Shown here: piece by piece, positions 1 to 9,318 of the stretch | Position numbering within the stretch: position 1 is the first letter of the stretch | Layout: every line of letters starts with the position of its first letter | Source of the DNA: Micromonospora rubida | GTDB taxonomy: Bacteria > Actinomycetota > Actinomycetes > Mycobacteriales > Micromonosporaceae | NCBI RefSeq assembly: GCF_009908295.1 | Contig: NZ_JAAALO010000009.1 | Coordinates: 186,001 to 250,000 of the forward strand | DNA: 64,000 nt | Direction: 5' to 3' | Made by a program: the position numbers and the translations under genes | Notes under the pieces: model-generated | Database searches by the model: none | Told to the model about the DNA's origin: nothing | What the model saw: the letters and a program-made list of their open reading frames with translations, nothing else

Positions 1-675
1 CTGCTGGAGCAGATGGGTCTCACGGAGTTCGCCAAGCTCCGCACCGACTTCCTCTCCGGCGGCCTGGCGCAGCGCACGATGATCGCGCGGGCGCTGATGC
101 ACTCGCCCCGGGTGCTCTTCCTCGACGAGCCCTCCAGCGGCCTCGATCCGCAGTCGCGGCTGTTCGTGCACGACCGGATCGCCGAGCTGAAGCGGGACGG
201 CGTGACCGTGGTGGTCACGACCCACGACATGGACGAGGCGGAGAAGCTCTGCGACCGGGTCGGCATCATCGACCACGGCAAGCTGCTCACCCTGGACACC
301 CCCGCCGCGCTGACCCGCACCCTGCCGGGCAGCAGCACGCTGACCCTGGTGGTCGGCGCCGGCGCGCCGGCCGAGGAGGTGCAGGCCGCGCTCGGCAACA
401 TCGCGGACGTGGAGCGGGTGGAGCAGTTGCGCGGTGGGGCGGGCGGCGGCATGCCGGCGTTCCCCGGGATGCCGCCCATGCCCGTGCCCGCCGCGCCGGC
501 CGACCCGGACGCCACCCTGTCCTTCCGGGTCTACACCGGCACCCAGCCGGCCCACGCCGTGCCGATGGCGCTGAAAATCCTCAGCGACCTGGGCTGCGAG
601 GTCCGCGACCTCAGCATCGGCCAGCCCAGCCTGGAAGACGTCTTCATCCACCTGACCGGAAGGGAACTTCGGTGA
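1..675 (+). CDS. ABC transporter ATP-binding protein, 5' end outside window (DrrA-like)
   Basis: This is the C-terminal 224 residues of an ABC ATPase. The reading frame is open from base 1, so the Walker A region lies upstream of the window. The signature LSGG is followed by Walker B (VLFLDEPSSGLDP), the D-loop and the switch histidine (VVVTTHDMDEAEKLCDRVGIIDHGK), an arrangement typical of DrrA/NodI-type exporters. A C-terminal accessory domain follows, with a Gly/Met/Pro-rich insert (GGMPAFPGMPPMPVPAAP). The stop overlaps the start of the permease gene by four bases (GTGA), so the two are translationally coupled and probably form one exporter. The substrate is unknown; lipid, antibiotic or polyketide efflux is the usual role of this family. 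Confidence 0.93.
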   Translation: MLEQMGLTEFAKLRTDFLSGGLAQRTMIARALMHSPRVLFLDEPSSGLDPQSRLFVHDRIAELKRDGVTVVVTTHDMDEAEKLCDRVGIIDHGKLLTLDTPAALTRTLPGSSTLTLVVGAGAPAEEVQAALGNIADVERVEQLRGGAGGGMPAFPGMPPMPVPAAPADPDATLSFRVYTGTQPAHAVPMALKILSDLGCEVRDLSIGQPSLEDVFIHLTGRELR

Positions 676-1514
676 GCGTCACCGCCCCCGCCGCCCCGTC
701 CGCGCCGACGCGGGCGTTCACGGCGCCTCGTTCCGTGCGCTGGCTGGACCAGCTCGCCACGTTCCGCGCGGTGCTCACGCGGGACCTGTTCGTCACCGGC
801 CGCGAGCTGGGTGCGTTCCTGGCCCAGGTCTTCATCCAGCCGCTGTTCATGTTGCTGATCTTCGGCAAGGTGCTCGGCGAGCTGGGGTACGCCAGCAACG
901 ACTTCGCCAACGTCCTGCTGCCCGGCGTCATCGCGCTGAACGCCTTCCTGATCGGCCTGGAGAACACCGCCCTGCCGCTGGTGATGGACTTCTCCTTCAC
1001 CAGGGAGATCGAGGACCGGCTGCTCTCCCCGTTGGCGATCCCCCTGGTCGCCTTCGAGAAGATCATCTTCGGGGCCATCCGCGGCACGATCGCCGGCCTG
1101 GTGCTGATCCCGATCGGCATGCTCATGCTGGGGGTCACCTGGCCCGTGCTGACGGCGCTCAAGGTGATCGTGGTGCTGGCGGCCGGCGCGCTGGTCGGCG
1201 CGGCCCTGGGCCTCACGTTCGGCACCCTGGTCCCGCCGCACCGGATCCAGATCATGTTCACCGTGATCATGACGCCGCTGATGTTCACCGGCGCCACCCA
1301 GTTCCCGCTGCGGGCCCTGGACTCCCTGCCCTGGTTCCAGGTGATCTGCGCGGTGAACCCGCTGACCTACGTCAGCGAGGCCACCCGGTCGCTGGTCGCC
1401 CCGCCCGGCGTCGAGTCGGTGCCGCTCTGGCTGGACCTGGTCGTCCTCGCCGGCGTGTTCGTCGTCGCCACCGCGATCGGGACCCGCGGCTTCCTGCGCA
1501 GATCCATGGACTAG
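672..1514 (+). CDS. ABC-2 type transporter permease (DrrB-like)
   Basis: A 280-residue integral membrane protein with about six hydrophobic segments, starting after an N-terminal cytoplasmic stretch of some 55 residues. The first is the LAQVFIQPLFMLLIFGKVLGEL segment, and the conserved ABC-2 region is VPPHRIQIMFTVIMTPLMFTGATQFPL. The GTG start overlaps the stop of the preceding ATPase gene (GTGA), so the two proteins are expected to assemble as an exporter. Length and topology fit the DrrB/ABC2 family. A strong hairpin directly downstream ends the operon. The cargo cannot be read from the sequence; the adjacent LAL regulators suggest efflux linked to a specialised-metabolism locus. Confidence 0.92.
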   Translation: MSVTAPAAPSAPTRAFTAPRSVRWLDQLATFRAVLTRDLFVTGRELGAFLAQVFIQPLFMLLIFGKVLGELGYASNDFANVLLPGVIALNAFLIGLENTALPLVMDFSFTREIEDRLLSPLAIPLVAFEKIIFGAIRGTIAGLVLIPIGMLMLGVTWPVLTALKVIVVLAAGALVGAALGLTFGTLVPPHRIQIMFTVIMTPLMFTGATQFPLRALDSLPWFQVICAVNPLTYVSEATRSLVAPPGVESVPLWLDLVVLAGVFVVATAIGTRGFLRRSMD

Positions 1515-1527
1515 CCGTACGCGTACG

Positions 1528-1569
1528 CGAGAGGGGCGCCGGGTGGGAGACCACCCGGCGCCCCTCTCG
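1528..1569. terminator. bidirectional hairpin terminator
   Basis: A perfect 19-bp inverted repeat (1528-1546 and 1551-1569) with a GAGA loop lies between the converging permease gene and LAL regulator gene. There is no T-run, as is common in high-GC actinomycetes. Confidence 0.8.
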
Positions 1570-1577
1570 CCGTCCGG

Positions 1578-4433
1578 TCAGGACGCCGCGCCCTGCGCCT
1601 CCTCGGCCAGCGGCTCCGCGAACGCGATGAGCCGGGCCGGCAGGTCGGTGCGTCGCTTGACGTCCAGCTTCCGGTAGACCCGGGTCAGGTGCTGCTCGAC
1701 GGTGCTCACCGTGATGAACAGCTTGCTGGAGATCTGCCGGTTGGTGTGTCCCTGGGCGGCCAGGGCGGCCACCCGCCGCTCGGCCTCGCTCAGGCCGTCG
1801 TCCGGTTCCTGCGGCTCGGTGCTCGCCTGGTACGCCGGCAGCCCGCCGCCCGGCTCCCGCCGGATCAACCGTTGGGCCAGCACCGACGCCCCGCAGTCCT
1901 GGGCCAGCTGGTACGCCCGGCGGACCAGCAGCCGGGCCCGGGCGGAGTCGCCGGCCCGTTGCAGCGTCTGGCCGGTGTCGCCGAGGGCCCGGACGAGCTC
2001 CAGCCGGTCCCCGCAGGACTGCAGCAGGTTCACCGCCTCGGAGAGCAGCTTGCGCCGGTGGTCCGGGGCGGCGGTCGTGGCGAGCAGCCGCAGCGACCGC
2101 CCCCGGGTCCGGTCGTCGACCCCGTGGGCGCCCCGCAGTTGCTCCTGCAACAGCTGGGTGGCCTGCGTCTTGTTGCCGACGCTGAGCTGCACCCGGGCCA
2201 GCTCCAGTCGCCACGGCACCAGCCCGGCGACGTCGACGCCCCAGGCGCGCACCAGCTCGCCGCACCGGCGCAGGTCGGTGGTCGCCGCGTGCGGCCGGCC
2301 CATGGCCAGGTGGTGCCGGCCCCGGGCGGCCAGGTAGTGCACACCCAGCGGGGTGCGGAGCATGCCGGCCGGCACCGGGTGGGCCAGCCACCGGTCGGCC
2401 TCGGCGAACCGGCCCGCCTCGGTCGCGCAGCCGATCAGCGTGGCCAGCGGGCCGGCGATCGCCACCCCCCACGCCGGGGCGGGCAGGTCCGCCAGCGCCG
2501 TCCGGGCCTGGTGCTCCGCGCCCGGCAGGTCACCCAGGCGCAGCGCCGCCTCGGCCCGCACCGCCCGCACGATCGCCCGCCACACCGGGGCGTGCCGGGC
2601 CGCCGGCCGGTTGAGCAGCACGTCCCCCCAGACCGTCACCCGGTCGGCCCGGCCCGCCCAGAGCAGCGCCAGCAGGGGGGCGGTGAGCAGGCCCAGCGCC
2701 CCGTCGTCGGTGTGGTGCCGTTGCAGCAGCTGCTCGGCGGTGGCCACGGTGTCGTTCTCGGCGGTCGGCATCAGCGCCGTGCCGAGCACGGTCACCGCCT
2801 GCAACTGCGGGCTGATCGTCGTCGGCGCGGTCGCCGCCCGGCTCCAGGTGCTCGGGGTCTCCCGGACGGTGGCCAGATGATCGGGGTGGGAGAGGGAGAC
2901 CAGCAGCTGCATCGCCCGCAGCCGGCTGGCGGCCCCGGTGGCGGCGCCGTGGTCGTCGTCGGGGGAGAAGCCGCTGACCGCCTCGGTGGCCTCGTCCACC
3001 CGGCCCTGCCAGAGCAGGTACGGCACGGCGGACAGGGCCGCGGTGGTGGACCACCCGGCAGCCCGCGCGGTCTGCACCAGCTCGGCCAGGTGCCCGTTGG
3101 CGGTCAGCGGGTTGACCTGCCAGCGGGCGTTGACCAGCATCGCGGTGGTGGTGCTGCGCTGTTGCTCGTCCACCTCGGCGCGGCCGACCAGGCGCAGGCA
3201 GGCGGCGGCGAGGTCCGGGCGGCCCGAGGCCAGCGCCTGCCCGGCGGCGTCGGAGAGCACCGGCACCACCCAGGCGCCGTCCGCCCAACCGGCGGCGACC
3301 AGGTGTTCGGCGATCACCCCCGGCTCGGCGCCGTGCTCGTGCAACACCTCGGCGGCGCGCTGGTGCAGGGCCCGACGCTCCTCGGGGGACATGTCGGCCA
3401 GGATCGAGCGCAGGATGCGCGGGTGCCGTAGCTGGTCGGTCTCCATCAGCCCGGACGCGCGCAGCACCCGCACCGCCGGCACGGCGGACTCGGGCACCAC
3501 GTCGAGGAGGTGACCGAGCAGCTCCGGCGGGGCCGGGCGGTTCAGCACCGCCAACGCCTGGGCGACCCGGCGCACCCCCGGCTCGTGCCGGTAGAGGCAG
3601 CCGAGCACGGCCTGGTCGAACCCGTCGCCGGCGGTCGGGTCGGGGGTGGCGCCGTCGGCCGACTCGACCCGGCCCCGCTCGTCGATCAGGGCCCGGGTGA
3701 GCAGCGGGTTGCCGCCGGTCATGCTGAGCAGGCTCTCGGCCGTCTCGCGGGCCTGCGCGGCCTCGGTGCCGCCGCCGATCAGCCGGGCGACGGCGTCGAC
3801 GGTCAGCGGCGGCAGGCTGATCCGGGAGAAGTACGGCTGGCTGAGCAGCTCCGCCCGGAACAGCGGGTGCGACGGGCGCAGCGTCGACGCCTCGGCGAGC
3901 ACGATCATGATCCGTGCGTGCCGCAGCCGACGGGTGACGTAGAGCAGGCAGTGCAGCGAGGCCGGGTCCGCGTGGTGCATGTCGTCGACGGTGAGGACCA
4001 GCGGCCCGGACCTGGTCAGGTCGAGCAACGCGGTGAACAGGCCGTGCAGCAGGGGCGCCCAGACCTGCTCCCCGGAGGCGACCCCCTCACCGCCGGGCTC
4101 CGGCAGCGGTACGGCGAAGGCGGCGTCCCGCATCAGCTTCTCGACCCGGTCGGCCGCCTCCTGGTCCAACCGCGCGCTGTGGAACAGCTGCTCCAACACC
4201 CCCAGGCGGAGTCCGCGTTCCGCCCGCGAACCGGCCGCGTTGAGCACCCGCCCCCCGGCGGCCACCACCCACTCGTCGAGCGTCTCCAGCAGACTCGTCT
4301 TGCCGCTTCCCACCGCGCCCGTCACCAGCGCCACGTGTCCGCGTTGCTGCTCCTCGCAGGCGCGGAACGCCCTCCGGAGCAAGGCGATCTGTTCGTCCCG
4401 CTGCACCAGCACCACTCGGTCGGCCTTTCTCAT
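1578..4433 (-). CDS. LAL-family LuxR transcriptional regulator (first of two)
   Basis: A 951-residue regulator of the large ATP-binding LuxR (LAL/MalT-like) type. An N-terminal AAA-like ATPase carries Walker A GAVGSGKTS (residues 39-47) and Walker B VLTVDDMHHADP near residue 150. A long alpha-helical TPR-like middle follows. A C-terminal GerE-type HTH (LSEAERRVAALAAQGHTNRQIS...STVEQHLTRVYRKLDV) occupies about residues 880-935. The family senses a ligand or ATP state and usually activates neighbouring biosynthetic operons. It is paralogous to the next gene along its whole length. The upstream 475 bp carry two TAGGGGT boxes. The ATG at 4433 was taken because it places the ATPase at the usual distance from the N-terminus. 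The ligand is unknown. Confidence 0.93.
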   Translation of the reverse strand: MRKADRVVLVQRDEQIALLRRAFRACEEQQRGHVALVTGAVGSGKTSLLETLDEWVVAAGGRVLNAAGSRAERGLRLGVLEQLFHSARLDQEAADRVEKLMRDAAFAVPLPEPGGEGVASGEQVWAPLLHGLFTALLDLTRSGPLVLTVDDMHHADPASLHCLLYVTRRLRHARIMIVLAEASTLRPSHPLFRAELLSQPYFSRISLPPLTVDAVARLIGGGTEAAQARETAESLLSMTGGNPLLTRALIDERGRVESADGATPDPTAGDGFDQAVLGCLYRHEPGVRRVAQALAVLNRPAPPELLGHLLDVVPESAVPAVRVLRASGLMETDQLRHPRILRSILADMSPEERRALHQRAAEVLHEHGAEPGVIAEHLVAAGWADGAWVVPVLSDAAGQALASGRPDLAAACLRLVGRAEVDEQQRSTTTAMLVNARWQVNPLTANGHLAELVQTARAAGWSTTAALSAVPYLLWQGRVDEATEAVSGFSPDDDHGAATGAASRLRAMQLLVSLSHPDHLATVRETPSTWSRAATAPTTISPQLQAVTVLGTALMPTAENDTVATAEQLLQRHHTDDGALGLLTAPLLALLWAGRADRVTVWGDVLLNRPAARHAPVWRAIVRAVRAEAALRLGDLPGAEHQARTALADLPAPAWGVAIAGPLATLIGCATEAGRFAEADRWLAHPVPAGMLRTPLGVHYLAARGRHHLAMGRPHAATTDLRRCGELVRAWGVDVAGLVPWRLELARVQLSVGNKTQATQLLQEQLRGAHGVDDRTRGRSLRLLATTAAPDHRRKLLSEAVNLLQSCGDRLELVRALGDTGQTLQRAGDSARARLLVRRAYQLAQDCGASVLAQRLIRREPGGGLPAYQASTEPQEPDDGLSEAERRVAALAAQGHTNRQISSKLFITVSTVEQHLTRVYRKLDVKRRTDLPARLIAFAEPLAEEAQGAAS

Positions 4434-4526
4434 ACGCGGCGCCGAACCGGGTTACCGGTGCTGACCGACACCGCCCCTCCCGAGCCGCGCGGCAGCCCCC
4501 TCACCGCCCCCAGCCGGCGCGCCGGA

Positions 4527-4533
4527 TAGGGGT
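4527..4533 (+). promoter_or_regulatory. TAGGGGT box 1
   Basis: Exact 7-mer about 94 bp upstream of the first LAL gene, oriented against it. Confidence 0.35.
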
Positions 4534-4702
4534 GCGGCGCACCGGGCAGCCGTGCCGGGTGGACCTGTAAGTTCCCTTCCGGACCGCGCTCCCCAGCGAG
4601 CGGACCGGAATGCTCAGGCGAGTCTGGCACCGGGTCGGGTGTGCGACAACGTCCTTGAGACCCCACCGTTCCCGCCTCAAACCTACGGATCCCTTTGGCC
4701 GG

Positions 4703-4709
4703 TAGGGGT
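4703..4709 (+). promoter_or_regulatory. TAGGGGT box 2
   Basis: Exact 7-mer about 270 bp upstream of the first LAL gene. Like box 3 it is followed by TG (TAGGGGTTG). Confidence 0.35.
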
Positions 4710-4908
4710 TGCGGAACGACAGTCAGGGGAGTGTCCGACCAGGACTGGGGCGATCGAAGACATAATGGACAGTCCGTGGCGCCACTGTGACTTGGCGTTG
4801 TCGAAACGCTGTCGCCGACGCCTGTCGGGTGTGCCCACGGCGAGCGACAGGGGGCGGCCCGACGACGGGGAAAAGGAAGCGAGCGGGGGTCCGGCGAGCG
4901 GGGGAGGG

Positions 4909-7743
4909 CTAGCGCTCCGGGTCGCCCGGGGTCGACGGCGCGTCGCCGTGCCCCGTCGGGGCCGGGCCGGGGCGGCCCAGGCGCAGCCGGACGGCGAGGT
5001 CGCTGCGGGAGTTGACGTCGAGCTTGCGGTAGATCCGGGTCAGTCGCTGCTCGATGGTGCTGACCGTGAGGAAGAGCCTCTCGGCGATCTCCCGGTTGGT
5101 GTGGCCCCGGGCGGCCAGCGTGGCCACCCGCGACTCCGCGTCGCTGAGGCCGTCGACCACCACCGCCACGTCGGAGGAGACCTCGCCGGGCCCGGCGGCC
5201 CCGGTGGCGAGGCTGGGCCGCAGCAGCGGGATGCCGCACTCCTGGGCCAGGGTGCGGGCCGCGCGGATGGCGTTGCGCGCCTGCCGCAGGTCGCCGACCT
5301 CCTGGTAGACGTGGCCGAGGTCGATGAGGCTGTGGGCGAGTTCCGCCCGGTCCCCGCTCTGGCGCAGCAGCCGGACGGCGGCGCGCAGGTGCTGGATCCG
5401 GTCCGGCCCTTCCCCCGTCGCGGCCAGGATCCGCAGCGCGAACCCCCGGTACCGCAGGTGCGTGGGTCGCAGCCGGGTCAGCTCCTCGCGGACCAGCTTC
5501 TCGGCCCGTTCGCGGCGGCCCATCCGCAGTAGCACCCGGGCGGACTCGGTCCGCCAGGGGACGAGGGCGGGCAGGTCCAGCCGCCAGGACGTCATCAGCT
5601 GACCGCAGAGCTGGAAGTCGGCGAGGGCGGCCTCCGGGCTCCCCGTGGCCAGGGCGTACAGGCCGCGCGCGTGCAGGTAGTGCAGCCCGAACGGCGTCTC
5701 GAACATCGCCTGCGGCACCGGGACCTGGAGGCAGCCGGCCGCATCGTCGAGCTCCCCCATGAGGGTGAGGACCCGCAGCCGGACGGCGAGCGGCACCCCG
5801 ATCGCCACGCCCCAGCCCTTGTGGGTGAGCTGGGTCAGCGCGGTGTCGGCCAGGTCCCGGGCCCGGCTCAGGTCGCCGAGGCGCTCGGCGACCACCGCCT
5901 TCACGGCGGCGATCATCGCCGCCGGGGTGGGCTGCCGGTGTGCCGCCGGGGTGTCGCCCAGCTTCTCGGACCAGTCGCCGGCCAGCTCCAGCCGGTCGGC
6001 GTAGACCGTCGCGACGAGCGCACAGACGGCGGTCCACATGTTGCGCTCGTCGTCGAGGCCGATGGTGGTCAGCACCCGTTCGGCGTCCTCGACCACGCCG
6101 GTGTCGCCCCGTTCGAGCACGGAGGTCAGCATGGTCACGCCGTGGAGCCGCCGCTTGACCTTGGCCAGGGTCAGTGGGTCCCGGACGGCCGGCGAGGGCA
6201 TCGGCCGGTTGGCCGTCACCCCGGGATAGAGGGTGGCCATCCACCCCTTGGTGATCACCAATGCCGCGGCGGAGTTCGGGTCGGCGCTGTCGGCACGTCT
6301 GCCGAGGTGGTGGACGAGCTCGACGGCCTTGTCGATCTGGCCGTGCCAGAGCAGGAACTGGATGGGGCCGGAGGCCTGCCGGCTGCTCAGGTGTCCCGCC
6401 CGCACCGCGGAGGCGACGCCGAGCAGGTGGGGCACCGCGGCCTGCGGGTCCAGCCGCCACTCGGCCCGGGCGAGGGCCGAGCGGATGCAGGCCCGCAGGC
6501 GGGCGTCGGTGCAGTCGCGGTTGGCCCGCCGCAGGTAGCGCAGCGCGGTGCCGGGCTCGCCGTCGATCAGCGCCTGCTCTCCGGCGTCCAGCAGGGTCTG
6601 GGCCATCCACGGCTCGCCCAGTTCCTCGGTCCTGACCAGATGGCGCGCGATGCGCTCCGGCGCGGTGCCGTCCTCGTGCAGCAGGCAGGCGGCCTTCCGG
6701 TGCAGCCGGGCGCGTTCCTCGGACGTCATTCCGTCGAGCACGGCCTGGACCACCGTCGGATGTCGCAGCCCGTCCTCGGTGACCAGGCCGCCGCTGGTCG
6801 ACCCGTCGATCGCCCGCAGCGCCGAGTCGGCGCGGACGTCGGCGAGGTGGGGCAGCAGGCTCCCGTGCAGCGGCTCCCCGGTCACCGCGAGCGCCCGGGC
6901 GGCCTTGAGCACCAGGTGCTCGCAGCGGTACAGGCAGCTCAGCACGGCCTCCCGGAACGCCTCACCCACGATTGGCCGGTCCGGGCGTTGCCCGGTGGCG
7001 GCCAGGTGGTCGTCGCTGAGCGCCCGCACCAGCAGCGGGTTGCCGGCGGTGATCTCGTGGCACTCGTCGGCGATGCGGCGGGCGGCGGGCGCGCCGAGCC
7101 GGGTGGCGAGGAGTTGGTACGTCCCGTCGGCGGTGAGCAGGGGCAGCCGGACGCGGTGCAGCCGCGTGGGTTGCAGCAGCTCGGCGTACACCTCGGGATA
7201 CCACGGCCGGGTGCGGGGCGACTCGGTGAGCACGATCAGCACGGGGAGGCCGGCGATCCGCCTCGCGGCGTAGTCCAGACAGCGTAGTGAGGGTATGTCG
7301 GCGTGGTGGGCGTCGTCGATCGCGATGACCAGGGGTGCTCGGCCGGCCAGCTCCACCAGCGCGCTGCCGAGCGCGGCGGTGGTCAGGGCGGTGCCCTCCA
7401 GGTTCCCGTCGTCGGCGTCGCCCCAGGTGAGGGCGCCCCGGTCGATCAGCCGGCCGAGGCGGTCACGGTCGCCGTCGCTCAGCGGCGCGGCCCGGACGAG
7501 TTGACGGATGACCTCCAGCGGGACGGTGCGCTCGGCGCGGGACGCACCGGCGGCGAGGAAGCGGACGCCGGATCCGGCGACCTGCCGGGCGAACGCCTGT
7601 AGCAGCGTGGTCTTGCCCCCGCCGACCGGGCCCGTCAGGACGGTCAACGGCCGGTCGTCGATGGGCCGGCCGGCCGGCCGGAGCAGGTCGGCGAGCCGGT
7701 GCTCCAGGAAGGCGAGCTGGCTGCGCCGTTCGGTCAACTCCAT
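4909..7743 (-). CDS. LAL-family LuxR transcriptional regulator (second of two)
   Basis: A 944-residue paralogue of the preceding regulator with the same layout. Walker A GPVGGGKTT is at residues 38-46 and Walker B is APLVIAIDDAHHAD. A long helical repeat region follows, then a C-terminal GerE HTH (LSDAESRVATLAARGHTNREIAERLFLTVSTIEQRLTRIYRKLDV). The frame stays open to 7899, but the ATG at 7743 has a GAGG eight bases upstream and aligns with the N-terminus of the paralogue, so it is preferred. It ends with a Pro/Gly-rich tail after the HTH. Two adjacent LAL genes suggest tandem duplication, with one possibly controlling the other. A 1.6 kb non-coding region lies upstream. Confidence 0.92.
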   Translation of the reverse strand: MELTERRSQLAFLEHRLADLLRPAGRPIDDRPLTVLTGPVGGGKTTLLQAFARQVAGSGVRFLAAGASRAERTVPLEVIRQLVRAAPLSDGDRDRLGRLIDRGALTWGDADDGNLEGTALTTAALGSALVELAGRAPLVIAIDDAHHADIPSLRCLDYAARRIAGLPVLIVLTESPRTRPWYPEVYAELLQPTRLHRVRLPLLTADGTYQLLATRLGAPAARRIADECHEITAGNPLLVRALSDDHLAATGQRPDRPIVGEAFREAVLSCLYRCEHLVLKAARALAVTGEPLHGSLLPHLADVRADSALRAIDGSTSGGLVTEDGLRHPTVVQAVLDGMTSEERARLHRKAACLLHEDGTAPERIARHLVRTEELGEPWMAQTLLDAGEQALIDGEPGTALRYLRRANRDCTDARLRACIRSALARAEWRLDPQAAVPHLLGVASAVRAGHLSSRQASGPIQFLLWHGQIDKAVELVHHLGRRADSADPNSAAALVITKGWMATLYPGVTANRPMPSPAVRDPLTLAKVKRRLHGVTMLTSVLERGDTGVVEDAERVLTTIGLDDERNMWTAVCALVATVYADRLELAGDWSEKLGDTPAAHRQPTPAAMIAAVKAVVAERLGDLSRARDLADTALTQLTHKGWGVAIGVPLAVRLRVLTLMGELDDAAGCLQVPVPQAMFETPFGLHYLHARGLYALATGSPEAALADFQLCGQLMTSWRLDLPALVPWRTESARVLLRMGRRERAEKLVREELTRLRPTHLRYRGFALRILAATGEGPDRIQHLRAAVRLLRQSGDRAELAHSLIDLGHVYQEVGDLRQARNAIRAARTLAQECGIPLLRPSLATGAAGPGEVSSDVAVVVDGLSDAESRVATLAARGHTNREIAERLFLTVSTIEQRLTRIYRKLDVNSRSDLAVRLRLGRPGPAPTGHGDAPSTPGDPER

Positions 7744-9318
7744 GGTCGTGGCCTCGGAACGAGCGCGATGTCCGCCGGCGCCGGGTGCGCCATCTTCCCA
7801 GGGCTGCCGAAGGGCCTGACGAAATCGGAGACCGGCAATTTTCGACCCATTCCCATATTGGCGAATATAGACGACCGTCTCATTGTGGAGGCGTGCCATC
7901 GATTAACTTGACTGCATGGCGCCTCCGAATCGCGGCCCCACCAGTGCCATCGACAATTTCCGCCCCCTCGGGGCTCACCCCCCGCTATCGATCGCCGTGC
8001 ATGGTGGAGTATGTCAGTCCCGGAATTGGGCGGCAAGCGGGAAGTTGTAAAGGATAGGCAAACATCGGTTCGGCACCGACGGGGTGTCGCCCCCCGTCGC
8101 AACGGAAAGTCGTCGGCCGAATTCGCAACGTGATGCGGGCTGCTCATGGGCGCTTTCGACGCTTGCCGGGAATTGGTGGGAGAGGTGTCGCGGCGTTCGG
8201 CGTCGGTGCCCGCGTCGCCGTCGCGGGTCCTCGGGCGGCGGCCCCGGCGTCCCGCCCGTCGGCTTCGTGGCGGGCGCCGGCGGCCCGCGCGAGCGGCGGC
8301 CCGGAATCCGCGTTCGATGCCCGGGGTGGCCGGTCGCGGCCCGGGCCCAGCCGGTGCCGGAGTCGTCGCCGTGTGTGAAGAAGGTGCAGCTCAAGAGCCC
8401 CGATCGGGTGGCCCGGTGCCGGCGGGCCGGGTTGCCGGCCGGTGCGCGCCGGGCGGGTGTGCCCCGCCGGCGGACTCGGGCCCCCGGCCCCCGGGTGGGT
8501 GGGGTCGGCGGCGGGTCGGCGGCGCGCCCAGGGCCGGGGCTCCCGGTGCGCCTTCCGGTTGCCGAGCGGTCGGTGCCCCATCGACAAAAGGTTAAAAGAA
8601 TTCGCCTTCCGCCACTGTCGCGCCCGCCCTGTGGGTGTGCGCCAGCCGCCGGTCGGCCCGTGTTCGAGGACGTCGTTAACGGTGGATGAAACGGGAGGAT
8701 CCGCAGTGGCGACATCGCCACACTCTTGCCCGATTCGAACCTTTAACGGCCGATAGGCGAGATAGACGTCAATTAAGACATATGCGGCCTCAGTGGATGT
8801 TCGTGTGCCGCGTTCGCGCGATTGCCGCAGTGGCGCACGATGCATTCGACCAGACGCCCGGCATCAATATCACGAAATCCGGCCGGAATCTGATTCGTAC
8901 TCTACTGCAATGGTCGTCGCCAATTAGGTCCCACCCGGCCCGGACCGGGTTTTCCCGGCTGTGCGTCGCGGGCGGAATACGCCGCACCGGCCCGCTCGCC
9001 CCGCTGCCGCCCCGCCGTCGTCAGGGCCCGGCCCCGGCCTCGGCCCCGCCCCCGCGTCGCCCGCCGAGCCGGCGCGGATCGCGTCCTACCTGGCCCGTCG
9101 GCCCGTCACGCCCCGGCAGCCCGCCCGCCGGCAGCGCCCCGGCCCGCGCGGCTAGGGGTTGTGCCAAGCGAATGGGCAGCCTAATTTCGGAGCACCCGCG
9201 CGGACGGCGGGGAAGGCCGGATATGGGCTGCACTCACCCATGACGCGAAGGGTTCTGTGGCCGTGATGTCCCAGCCACTGCCGAGACTCCACCACGTCCC
9301 CGACAGGGGTTAACGGAG
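7744..9318. other. long intergenic region (about 1.6 kb)
   Basis: No gene is supported in this stretch. Parts are markedly less GC-rich than the surroundings (around 7830-7910, 8580-8610 and 8690-8930). Every open frame has random-looking composition rich in Arg, Pro and Gly and no family motif. The DNA must contain the promoters of the second LAL gene (leftward) and the ligase at 9319 (rightward). A TAGGGGT box lies at 9153. It could be a decayed gene or a large regulatory region. Confidence 0.5.
9153..9159 (+). promoter_or_regulatory. TAGGGGT box 3
   Basis: Exact 7-mer 160 bp upstream of the ligase at 9319, same orientation as the gene. A possible -10-like CCTAATTT lies about 30 bp downstream. 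Confidence 0.35.

Larger units (their letters stand above)
4434..4908. other. intergenic region between the two LAL genes
   Basis: A 475-bp stretch without a convincing gene. It separates the 3' end of the second LAL gene from the start of the first and must hold the first gene's promoter. It contains TAGGGGT boxes at 4527 and 4703. Open frames here lack actinomycete codon bias. Confidence 0.6.

Noticed and set aside
7916..8050. A 44-codon frame (MAPPNRGPTSAIDNF...) considered as a precursor peptide
   Set aside because: It has no ribosome site, leader/core pattern or adjacent modification enzyme.
8725..8760. tRNA-like T-arm (GGTTCGAATC on the minus strand)
   Set aside because: No matching T-stem, acceptor stem or anticodon arm could be built around it.
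8014..8845. Overlapping minus-strand frames of 230-235 codons
   Set aside because: They overlap each other in different frames, are rich in Arg/Pro/Gly/Thr, and show neither codon bias nor motifs.
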